Assembly (NCBI RefSeq): GCF_030534315.2
Contig: NZ_CP130558.2
Coordinates: 2,904,501-2,968,500, forward strand
Length of the DNA: 64,000 bases
From: Thermoanaerobacterium sp. CMT5567-10
Lineage (GTDB): Bacteria > Bacillota > Thermoanaerobacteria > Thermoanaerobacterales > Thermoanaerobacteraceae
Reading direction: 5' to 3'
The translations under genes were made by a program, and so were the position numbers. Shown piece after piece: positions 56,495-64,000 of the stretch. The notes beneath the pieces are model-generated. The model was not told where the DNA came from. It saw only the letters and a list, made by a program, of their open reading frames with translations, and ran no database searches. How positions within the stretch are numbered: the first letter of the stretch is position 1; each line of letters starts with the position of its first letter.

Positions 56495-58165
56495 ATGAAA
56501 TTATTTAGCATTTTTTCAAATAGAAAATACATAAAAAGGTACAAAGAAATATTAAAAATTCTTACGAAAAATGGATTTGGTTTTATTTCTGAAGTTTTGT
56601 CGAAAAAGAAAAGTATTCCATTTGTGTACATTCGTAAGAATGATTTACCTGCCGCTTTATCTGAGCGGATTCGTCTCACACTGGAAGAACTTGGCCCAAC
56701 ATTTGTGAAGATGGGGCAATTGTTAAGCACCAGGCCCGATTTGCTTCCGCATGATATAATTGTTGAATTATCAAAGCTTCAGGACAATGTTCCACCTGTT
56801 GAATTTGAAACAATAAAGAAAATAATTGAAGAAGAACTTAAAGATGACATTTCGAATTTATTTACAAGCTTTGATGAAAAACCGATCGCATCAGCGTCAA
56901 TCGGGCAAGTTTACAGGGCCAGGACAAGGGAAGGCTATGATGTAGTAGTAAAAGTCCAAAGACCGGGTATATATGATAAAATAAATGGTGATATTATCAT
57001 CTTAAAGACTATAGCCAACATTTTAAACGAACGGCTTACCGATTCGCCGGTCGATTTTGTGGATATAGTAAATGAGCTATCTGAATCGCTGTTAAACGAA
57101 TTAGATTATACATTAGAAGGCAACAATGCGGACAAATTTAGAGAAAATTTTATTAATGAGACATATGTGTACATACCGAAGATATATTGGGAGTATACGA
57201 CTAAAAAAGTTCTGACGATGGAATACATAGATGGAATCAGTGTAAAAAATAAACATAAATTAATTGAAAATGGGTTTGATTTAAAGAAGATTGCATATAA
57301 CGGTGCTATGTCAATATTAATGCAAATATTTGAATTTGGATTTTTTCATGGTGATCCGCATCCTGGAAACATCCTTATCAAATCAGATGGCAAGTTATCA
57401 TATATAGATTTTGGCATTGTAGGTTATATAGACAGATCAAATCGTCAAATGATAGTTGAGCTTTTTAAAGCTTTTATCGATAATGATACAGATGAAGTAG
57501 TTTCAATTTTGTCGGATATGGATGCGATTAGAGATGAAACGAATTTAAGAAATTTAAAGTATGATCTTAGCGGTATGATCAGTTATTTTTACAATACTCC
57601 GTTAAAGAACATAAATATAAATGATTCAGTTAAAAAGATGATGTCCCTCATTTATAAGTACAAGTTAATGATGCCAGCCGAGTTTACACTGCTGCTTAAG
57701 TCGTTAGCGACTATAGAAGGTGTAGGAAAGGAACTTGACCCTGACTTTAGTATTTCTGACATTGCAAGAGATTTTATTAGAAAAATTTATATAAGTAATT
57801 TTAATTTTGTAAAAACAATAAATGAAAATGCAAAAGATGTGCATAAAATATACGTTCATTTAAAAAAACTTCCATCAAAGCTTCATAGCATAATTTCTAA
57901 AATATTAAAGGACAACGTCAGGGTAAAATTGGATATTGAAGAAACGGAAAAAATGAAATATGATCTTAATTTAATGATAAATAAAATGATAATAAGCATA
58001 ATAGCTGCATCACTTATTATCGGATCATCACTTATAATGTCTTCTGATGGTGGATATAAAATATATGGTTATAATGCAGTAGGGTTGATAGGATATTTGA
58101 TATCATTCTTTTTATGTATGATGATTGTCTACAATATAATTTTTGTTGAGAAAAGGCGTAAATAA
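56495..58165 (+). CDS. AarF/UbiB-family atypical kinase
   Basis: A 556-residue ABC1/UbiB-like protein kinase-fold ATPase, associated elsewhere with quinone or lipid metabolism. It has the KxGQ-type motif (TFVKMGQLLSTRPDLLP), the Ala-rich loop ASIGQVYRA, VVVKVQRPGI with the nucleotide lysine, HGDPHPGNIL and YIDFGIVG. Two helices close the protein (MIISIIAASLIIGSSLIM and LIGYLISFFLCMMIVYNII). The start ATG is one base after the IS110 end. The native ribosome site GAGGTG was displaced; an in-frame ATG ATT ATA AAG from the element also precedes it. Confidence 0.93.
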   Translation: MKLFSIFSNRKYIKRYKEILKILTKNGFGFISEVLSKKKSIPFVYIRKNDLPAALSERIRLTLEELGPTFVKMGQLLSTRPDLLPHDIIVELSKLQDNVPPVEFETIKKIIEEELKDDISNLFTSFDEKPIASASIGQVYRARTREGYDVVVKVQRPGIYDKINGDIIILKTIANILNERLTDSPVDFVDIVNELSESLLNELDYTLEGNNADKFRENFINETYVYIPKIYWEYTTKKVLTMEYIDGISVKNKHKLIENGFDLKKIAYNGAMSILMQIFEFGFFHGDPHPGNILIKSDGKLSYIDFGIVGYIDRSNRQMIVELFKAFIDNDTDEVVSILSDMDAIRDETNLRNLKYDLSGMISYFYNTPLKNININDSVKKMMSLIYKYKLMMPAEFTLLLKSLATIEGVGKELDPDFSISDIARDFIRKIYISNFNFVKTINENAKDVHKIYVHLKKLPSKLHSIISKILKDNVRVKLDIEETEKMKYDLNLMINKMIISIIAASLIIGSSLIMSSDGGYKIYGYNAVGLIGYLISFFLCMMIVYNIIFVEKRRK

Positions 58166-58191
58166 TTGCATTTTGTGAGGTGGCCGAAAAT

Positions 58192-60651
58192 ATGGCATAC
58201 AACTGGGTATCAAAAAAAATCTCAAATGAGAGTCTTGTTAGTGAAGTAGCAAAAAAGTATGAATTAAAAAAATATGTAGCACAAACTATCATTAACAGAG
58301 GATATGATGATTTAGAGAAAGTAAATGAGTATTTGAATCCAAATATTAACATGATGCATAGTCCTAATTTGTTGAATGGTATAGAAAAAGCATCATCCAT
58401 TATAAAATATCATATTGAAAGGAACAACAAAATCACTATATATGGTGATTACGATGTTGACGGTATAACTAGTACATCAATTTTATATAAGACTTTAAAA
58501 AAGTTAGGTGCTGATGTAGATTTTTATATACCAGATCGATTACATGAGGGATATGGGATAAATATAAATGCTATAGAGAAAATATACAGCTCAGGTACAA
58601 GTCTTATAATTACTGTCGATTGTGGTATTACTTCGGTAAAAGAAGTTGAGCATGCAAAGAAATTGGGAATAGAAATCATTATAACAGATCATCATCAAGT
58701 TCCAGATGTCTTGCCAGACGCTACTTGCGTAATTAATCCACATATTAAAAATTGTACATACCCATACAGAGAATTATCTGGAGTAGGTGTCGCTTTTAAA
58801 TTGTGTTTAGCCCTTATAGGAGATGATGCATTGGATTATTTGGACATTGTCGCTTTAGGGACTGTAGCAGACATCGTGCCACTAACAGGAGAGAACCGTA
58901 TAATTGTAAAAGAAGGATTAAAAATGATGAAAAATAGCCGGAATAAGGGACTTAAGGCATTGATAAATGTATCGGGGCTAAATAGTAAAGATATAAATAC
59001 ATATCATGTTGGTTTTGTATTAGCTCCTAGATTAAATGCTGCAGGAAGACTTGAAAGCGCAGTGTCATGTGTAAAATTGTTGACAACTGATGATGATATT
59101 GAAGCAAATAGAATCGCCGAGTATTTAAACAGTGAAAACATAAAGAGGCAAGAACTCGAAAAAAAGATACTAGATGAAGCGATTGTACAAGTTGAGACAA
59201 AGATAGACCTAGATAAAGAAAAATTCATTGTACTTTCCAGTGAGAATTGGCACCCAGGTATTATTGGAATAGTTTCATCAAGGATTACAGAGAAGTACAA
59301 TAGGCCGTCAATTCTTATAAGTATTTCCGGTGATACAGGAAGGGGGTCTGGAAGAAGCATAAATGGGTTTAATATATACGATGCTATAAAGTACGCCGGT
59401 GATTGCCTCATTGGATTCGGTGGACATGAAATGGCTGTCGGTATAACTATAAAAAAAGATGAAATCGAAAGATTTAAATATAAACTGAATGAATATGCAG
59501 AAAGTAAGTTAAATGACATTGACTTAATACCAACCATTGAAATAGAGACCTCTATAGAGAACGAGACGATAGATTTGGAAGGAGCAAATCAGCTGAGTTT
59601 GTTGGAACCTTTTGGCAATAGCAATCCTGTGCCAGCTTATATTATAAACGATTTGCATATAAAACAAACTTATACTGTTGGAAATAACAATCATTTACGA
59701 ATAATTGCTAAAAAGGATGAAATGTGCTATGACATTATTATGTTTAATGTAGGTAGTGAAGCAAATAGATTTAAAGAAGGATATATCATTGATATTGCAG
59801 GATACATCAATGTTAATGAGTGGAACGGTAATAAGAAAGTAGAGATAATTGCGAAAGATATTAAGATAAAAGAAAAAAACACGATGTTTTTTAGAAATTT
59901 ACTAAATAATATAATGAATTTTAGTGATTTTACTGCAGAAAGCATAGATAATAAAAATTTTATTGATATGAGGGAGATGGATGACAGACAATCTTATATT
60001 TTAAAAATGTTCAGAAGCAATGAGAGTGTTGCTGTAATAGTAAATACTCGATATCATTTAAATAAACTAATAAATTATCTTATCGTCCACGATTATCGTG
60101 ATTTTAAATTAAGCAGCAAAGCAGTCAATGTAGGGAAAATGATTTTGTGGAATGCAAATAATAAAGAAGTTGATCATTTGCAATCTGTATTTAAAAATAT
60201 AATTTTTTATGATATACCATTTGATTCAAAAATGTTTTATAATATATTAGCAAACGACAAAAACAGTAAGATACACCTTTTGTATGGAAAGGAAGACATC
60301 AAAGCTAATTTAAAAGACATTTTTGAGATTATACCGAGAAGGAGTGATTTTGCAAAGGTCTATATTAATATTAAAAAGAATGGAAGTACGATTGTATTCA
60401 AAGATCAAGTATATGATTATTTTAAATTAAACTCAGTAAAAGTAATGCTGTGTCTAAAAATTCTAAAAAACTTTGGATTGATAAAAGTTGAAGAAAGTGA
60501 TAATATTTTTGTGTTAAGAAGAAATAATATTGAGTCAAAAGTAGACATTAAAGATGATGAAATAATAAAAAAATTGGATTTGTCAGGGAAAAATTTTTTG
60601 AGGTTTGCTTTTGAAATATTGAAAACAAAAATTAAGGAGGAAACAGCATGA
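58192..60651 (+). CDS. recJ: Single-strand-specific exonuclease RecJ
   Basis: An 819-residue 5'-3' exonuclease of recombination and mismatch repair. DHH phosphoesterase motifs are ITIYGDYDVDGITSTSIL, LIITVDCGITS and IIITDHHQVPD; the DHHA1 part has GRGSGRSINGFNIYDAI and GFGGHEMAVG. A long C-terminal extension of about 260 residues with an OB region follows, as in many Firmicutes. ATG at 58192 follows GAGGTGG. It overlaps apt by four bases. Confidence 0.95.
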   Translation: MAYNWVSKKISNESLVSEVAKKYELKKYVAQTIINRGYDDLEKVNEYLNPNINMMHSPNLLNGIEKASSIIKYHIERNNKITIYGDYDVDGITSTSILYKTLKKLGADVDFYIPDRLHEGYGININAIEKIYSSGTSLIITVDCGITSVKEVEHAKKLGIEIIITDHHQVPDVLPDATCVINPHIKNCTYPYRELSGVGVAFKLCLALIGDDALDYLDIVALGTVADIVPLTGENRIIVKEGLKMMKNSRNKGLKALINVSGLNSKDINTYHVGFVLAPRLNAAGRLESAVSCVKLLTTDDDIEANRIAEYLNSENIKRQELEKKILDEAIVQVETKIDLDKEKFIVLSSENWHPGIIGIVSSRITEKYNRPSILISISGDTGRGSGRSINGFNIYDAIKYAGDCLIGFGGHEMAVGITIKKDEIERFKYKLNEYAESKLNDIDLIPTIEIETSIENETIDLEGANQLSLLEPFGNSNPVPAYIINDLHIKQTYTVGNNNHLRIIAKKDEMCYDIIMFNVGSEANRFKEGYIIDIAGYINVNEWNGNKKVEIIAKDIKIKEKNTMFFRNLLNNIMNFSDFTAESIDNKNFIDMREMDDRQSYILKMFRSNESVAVIVNTRYHLNKLINYLIVHDYRDFKLSSKAVNVGKMILWNANNKEVDHLQSVFKNIIFYDIPFDSKMFYNILANDKNSKIHLLYGKEDIKANLKDIFEIIPRRSDFAKVYINIKKNGSTIVFKDQVYDYFKLNSVKVMLCLKILKNFGLIKVEESDNIFVLRRNNIESKVDIKDDEIIKKLDLSGKNFLRFAFEILKTKIKEETA

Positions 60652-61169
60652 CATTAGAAGATGTAAAGTCTTTAATAAGAGAAATACCGGATTTTCCTAG
60701 AGAAGGGATTGGATTTAAAGACGTAACGCCTGTACTAAAAGATAAAGAAGCGTTTTTATTTTCAATTGATATGTTAGCAGATGCAATAAAAGACAGAGAT
60801 GTAGATTTAATTGCAGGACCAGAAGCGAGGGGTTTTTTATTTGGAGCACCTTTGGCATACAAAGTTGGGGTTGGATTTGTACCTGTAAGAAAACCAGGAA
60901 AGCTACCTGCTGAGACGATTAACTACGAATATGAACTTGAGTACGGAATGGATTCATTAGAAATACACAAGGATGCTATAGAGAAGGGTCAAAGAGTTAT
61001 AATTGTTGATGATTTGCTTGCTACTGGTGGCACAATTTTTGCTGCAGCAAAATTAATAGAAGAATTAGGCGGAATTGTTGATAGTATATTATTTTTAACG
61101 GAGCTTACATTTTTGAATGGACGTAAAAAGCTTGAAGGCTATGATGTAATTTCTTTAATAAAATTTTAA
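60648..61169 (+). CDS. apt: Adenine phosphoribosyltransferase
   Basis: A 173-residue purine salvage enzyme forming AMP from adenine and PRPP. It has IREIPDFPREGIGFKDVTPVL, GPEARGFLFGAPLAYK, RKPGKLPAET and the PRPP site VIIVDDLLATGGTI. The recJ-apt-rel order is common in Gram-positive bacteria. Confidence 0.97.
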   Translation: MTLEDVKSLIREIPDFPREGIGFKDVTPVLKDKEAFLFSIDMLADAIKDRDVDLIAGPEARGFLFGAPLAYKVGVGFVPVRKPGKLPAETINYEYELEYGMDSLEIHKDAIEKGQRVIIVDDLLATGGTIFAAAKLIEELGGIVDSILFLTELTFLNGRKKLEGYDVISLIKF

Positions 61170-61199
61170 AATGTCTGTTTTTAAAGGTGATCTTATATA

Positions 61200-63356
61200 A
61201 TGATTGAAAAAGTTATTAACAAGGTAAAGGAGTACGACAAAACTGAAAATGATATTAACTTAATATTAAAAGCCTATGACTATGCGCTGAAAGCTCATGA
61301 AGGGCAGTACAGAAATTCTGGGGAGCCTTATATTGTCCATCCAGTAGAGGTTGCAATGATACTTGCTAATTTAGAGCTTGATGTTTCTACGATAGCCAGT
61401 GGGCTTCTTCATGATGTCATAGAAGATACATCTATCACTTATGAGGATATAAAGAATGAATTTGGACAAGAAATAGCAGATTTAGTTGATGGTGTAACAA
61501 AGCTGGGTATGATTGAATATAAATCAAAAGTGGAACAGCAAGCTGAAAACATGAGAAAAATGCTCATTGCAATGGCAAAAGATATAAGAGTGATAATGAT
61601 AAAGCTTGCAGACCGTCTTCATAATATGCGTACGCTTAAATATTTAAGTGAAGAAAAGCAAAAGGAAAAAGCACAGGAGACGCTTGAAATATATGCACCT
61701 ATAGCCCATAGATTAGGTATGTCAATGATAAAGTGGGAGTTGGAGGATTTATCATTGAGATACCTTCACCCTGATGATTATTACAGTCTTGTTGAAAAGG
61801 TTGCAAAGAAAAGAAAAGAAAGGGAAGAATCGATAAAGGAACTTATCGATAAATTAAAAGAAAAGTTAAATGAGATCGGGATAAAAGCTGAAGTTGATGG
61901 AAGACCAAAACATTTTTACAGCATATACAAAAAAATGAAACAGCAAAATAAGACTTTTGAGCAAATTTATGATTTAATGGCAGTAAGAGTAATAGTAAAT
62001 ACCGTAAAAGACTGCTATGGAACGCTTGGTGCTGTTCACACGTTGTGGAAGCCTATGCCGGGTAGATTTAAGGATTACATTGCTATGCCAAAACCTAATA
62101 TGTATCAGTCACTTCATACAACAGTAATTGGTCCTAAAGGTGAACCATTTGAAATACAAATACGAACATGGGACATGCATAGAACTGCTGAATATGGTAT
62201 AGCAGCCCACTGGAGATACAAAGAAGGCAAGTCTTACGAAGATGAATTTGATGCAAAACTTTCGTGGCTACGTCAGCTATTGGAGTGGCAGAGGGAGCTT
62301 AAAGATGCAAAGGAATTTATGGAGACATTAAAGATAGATTTATTCACAGATGAGGTTTATGTCTTTACGCCTAAAGGTGATGTTATAAGTCTTCCAGCAG
62401 GTTCTACACCTATTGATTTTGCTTACAGCATTCATACAGAAATAGGTCATAGGCTAAATGGTGCTAAAGTAAATGGGAAAATAGTGCCTATAGATTATGA
62501 GCTTAAAAATGGAGATATTGTAGAAATTCTGACGACTACTAATAGTGATAGAGGTCCTAGCAGGGATTGGCTTCAAATAGTAAAAAGTTCACAAGCAAAA
62601 AATAAGATACGGCAATGGTTTAAAAAAGAAAAACGAGAAGAAAATATAGAGCGGGGAGAAGAGATATTTTATAGAGAACTGAAAAGGCATGGGATACAGC
62701 AATCACAATTAAAAGGAGATATAATGGAATCTGTATTAAAAAAGCTTAACATGCATTCAGAAGAAGATTTATTTGCTGCAATTGGATTTGGTGGACTTGC
62801 TTTAAATCAAATAATACCACGCATTAAAGAAGAACTCAAACAAATAGAGAGTGAAAATAAAAAACAAAATACACCAGTTGTTGAGATAAAAAGGAAGCCT
62901 AAAATTGGTGGTATGGGCGTTATCGTCAAAGGCGAAGACAATGTCATGGTTAGATTTTCAAAATGCTGTTCACCAGTTCCAGGTGATGAAATAGTAGGCT
63001 ATGTTACAAAAGGTCGTGGAGTATCAATACACAGGAAAGATTGTCCCAATATAAAAGACTATGTGTATGACAAAAATAGGATAATAGAAGTTGAATGGGA
63101 TCAAGGCAAAAATATTGCATATCAAGCTGATATTCAGATCATGGCAAATGACAGATATGGGCTTTTAACTGATGTCACAAGTATTCTTGCTGACATAAAG
63201 ATATCAGTTAGAGCGGTTAATGCTAGAACGACAAAAGATAATGTGGCTATAATAAATTTAACTTTGGAGATTACATCAAGAGAACAGCTTGAGAAGATTA
63301 TGAATAAGTTAAAAGCTCTCGATGGTGTTACAGATGTGTACAGAATAAGTGCATAA
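61200..63356 (+). CDS. relA: Bifunctional (p)ppGpp synthetase/hydrolase Rel
   Basis: A 718-residue stringent-response enzyme. Domain order: HD hydrolase (HEGQYRNSGEPYIVHPVEVA, LLHDVIEDT), synthetase (KKMKQQNKTFEQIYDLMAVR, RFKDYIAMPKPNMYQSLHTT), TGS (YVFTPKGDVISLPAGSTPID), zinc-finger-like helical region (CCSPVPGDEIVGYVTKGRG) and ACT (IQIMANDRYGLLTDVTSIL). HDxxED and the RFKD loop are intact, so both activities are expected. Confidence 0.97.
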   Translation: MIEKVINKVKEYDKTENDINLILKAYDYALKAHEGQYRNSGEPYIVHPVEVAMILANLELDVSTIASGLLHDVIEDTSITYEDIKNEFGQEIADLVDGVTKLGMIEYKSKVEQQAENMRKMLIAMAKDIRVIMIKLADRLHNMRTLKYLSEEKQKEKAQETLEIYAPIAHRLGMSMIKWELEDLSLRYLHPDDYYSLVEKVAKKRKEREESIKELIDKLKEKLNEIGIKAEVDGRPKHFYSIYKKMKQQNKTFEQIYDLMAVRVIVNTVKDCYGTLGAVHTLWKPMPGRFKDYIAMPKPNMYQSLHTTVIGPKGEPFEIQIRTWDMHRTAEYGIAAHWRYKEGKSYEDEFDAKLSWLRQLLEWQRELKDAKEFMETLKIDLFTDEVYVFTPKGDVISLPAGSTPIDFAYSIHTEIGHRLNGAKVNGKIVPIDYELKNGDIVEILTTTNSDRGPSRDWLQIVKSSQAKNKIRQWFKKEKREENIERGEEIFYRELKRHGIQQSQLKGDIMESVLKKLNMHSEEDLFAAIGFGGLALNQIIPRIKEELKQIESENKKQNTPVVEIKRKPKIGGMGVIVKGEDNVMVRFSKCCSPVPGDEIVGYVTKGRGVSIHRKDCPNIKDYVYDKNRIIEVEWDQGKNIAYQADIQIMANDRYGLLTDVTSILADIKISVRAVNARTTKDNVAIINLTLEITSREQLEKIMNKLKALDGVTDVYRISA

Positions 63357-63401
63357 AATTTGCATTTAAAAATAAAACATTACGTTATTGGAGGAATAAG
63401 A

Positions 63402-63851
63402 GTGAGGGCTGTCGTACAAAGAGTTTTACATGGAAAGGTTACTGTTGAAAATACAATAGTGGGAGAAATAACAAAAGGACTTGTTGTCTTGGTGGGTGTT
63501 TCTATAGATGATACGTTAGAAGATGTGGATTATATTGCTGATAAAATAGCAAATTTGCGGATTTTTGATGATAATGATGGAAAGATGAATTTTTCTATAC
63601 TAGATGTAGGTGGGGAAATTTTGCTTGTGTCACAGTTTACGCTTCTTGGCGATGTAAGAAAGGGAAGAAGACCTAATTACATGAATGCTGCAAAACCTGA
63701 TGATGCACTACATTTATTTAATAAGCTTTGTGAAAAATTAAAAGGCATGGGATTTTCAGTTAAAACAGGCAAATTTGGAGCAATGATGCAAGTATCTTTG
63801 ACAAATGACGGGCCTGTGACAATACTCTTGGACTCGAAAAAAACTTTTTGA
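63402..63851 (+). CDS. dtd: D-aminoacyl-tRNA deacylase
   Basis: A 149-residue enzyme removing D-amino acids from tRNA, the exact usual length when started at the GTG after TTGGAGG. Motifs are [33 protein letters not shown] and the catalytic-site [12 protein letters not shown]. Follows rel, as in many Firmicutes. Confidence 0.96.
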   Translation: MRAVVQRVLHGKVTVENTIVGEITKGLVVLVGVSIDDTLEDVDYIADKIANLRIFDDNDGKMNFSILDVGGEILLVSQFTLLGDVRKGRRPNYMNAAKPDDALHLFNKLCEKLKGMGFSVKTGKFGAMMQVSLTNDGPVTILLDSKKTF

Positions 63852-63863
63852 GGAGAGAATACA

Positions 63864-64000
63864 ATGATAAACGACATTAATATTAAAAGATTTGTATTGG
63901 GACCATTTCAATCTAACTGCTATGTATTATCTGTAAAAGGTAGCAATGAATGCGTAATGATAGACCCGGGGACGCCCGCAAAAGAGATTGAAGATTATAT
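63864..64000 (+). CDS. Metallo-beta-lactamase-fold hydrolase, N-terminal part (truncated by window edge)
   Basis: The 45 visible codons read KRFVLGPFQSNCYVLSVKG, then VMIDPGTPAKEIEDYI. This is the start of a glyoxalase II-like MBL-fold protein (PFQSNCY and IDPG strands). The metal-binding HxHxDH motif lies beyond the window. ATG follows AGGAGAG, twelve bases after dtd. Confidence 0.85.
   Translation, partial: MINDINIKRFVLGPFQSNCYVLSVKGSNECVMIDPGTPAKEIEDY

Overview
The window is 64 kb of AT-rich Clostridia-type DNA. Gene content (SCIFF peptide and its maturase, SpoIID-like protein, BofC-like protein, single bifunctional Rel, single-chain PurL, AmmeMemoRadiSam genes), frequent TTG/GTG starts and strong GGAGG ribosome sites point to a spore-forming thermophilic anaerobe of the Thermoanaerobacterales. 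Thermoanaerobacterium or a close relative is my best guess, by inference only.

Layout. 1-1.5 kb: 3' end of purL. 1.5-6.5 kb: a mobile-element patch with an IS200/IS605 element, a truncated group IIC intron lodged just behind its terminal hairpin, a decayed secreted-protein gene, an IS110-family element and a small unknown gene. 6.7-9.1 kb: AmmeMemoRadiSam pair. 9.5-12.7 kb: accessory region (PadR/DUF2812 unit, two XRE regulators with a repeated operator motif, gene remnants). 12.8-18.3 kb: a complete peptide-type ABC transporter. 18.5-25 kb: two convergent operons covering 5-aminolevulinate through uroporphyrinogen III to siroheme. 25.2-33.9 kb: an eleven-gene sulfur assimilation operon. 34-43 kb: DUF362, TPP riboswitch plus thi4, tRNA-Leu, hflX, Nudix, YigZ, CoA-binding, split TauE, yebC and cheW. 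43-54.8 kb: ruvCAB, spoIID-like, queA-tgt-yajC, scfA-scfB, secDF and a phasin-like gene. 54.8-56.5 kb: a second, nearly identical IS110 copy. 56.5-64 kb: UbiB-like kinase, recJ, apt, rel, dtd and the start of a metallo-beta-lactamase-fold gene.

How genes work together. The siroheme operons sit directly beside a siroheme sulfite reductase. The sulfur operon encodes sulfate activation (CysDN), APS reduction (CysH), sulfite reduction, a ThiS-like carrier with its E1 enzyme and a JAMM protease, a TusA-like protein and MetY. This matches the protein-thiocarboxylate route to homocysteine described for Wolinella succinogenes (HcyS/HcyF/HcyD), here with an arginine rather than an alanine cap on the carrier.

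The most novel signal is the IS110 element. Both copies sit between a Shine-Dalgarno sequence and the ATG of a downstream gene, one base before the ATG, in the same orientation. The non-coding segment upstream of the transposase, where IS110 elements encode their bridge (seek) RNA, contains a Shine-Dalgarno-like stretch able to pair with both targets. The element end also carries a new ribosome-binding-like sequence and in-frame ATG. This suggests an insertion sequence programmed to enter translation initiation regions without silencing the gene it lands in.
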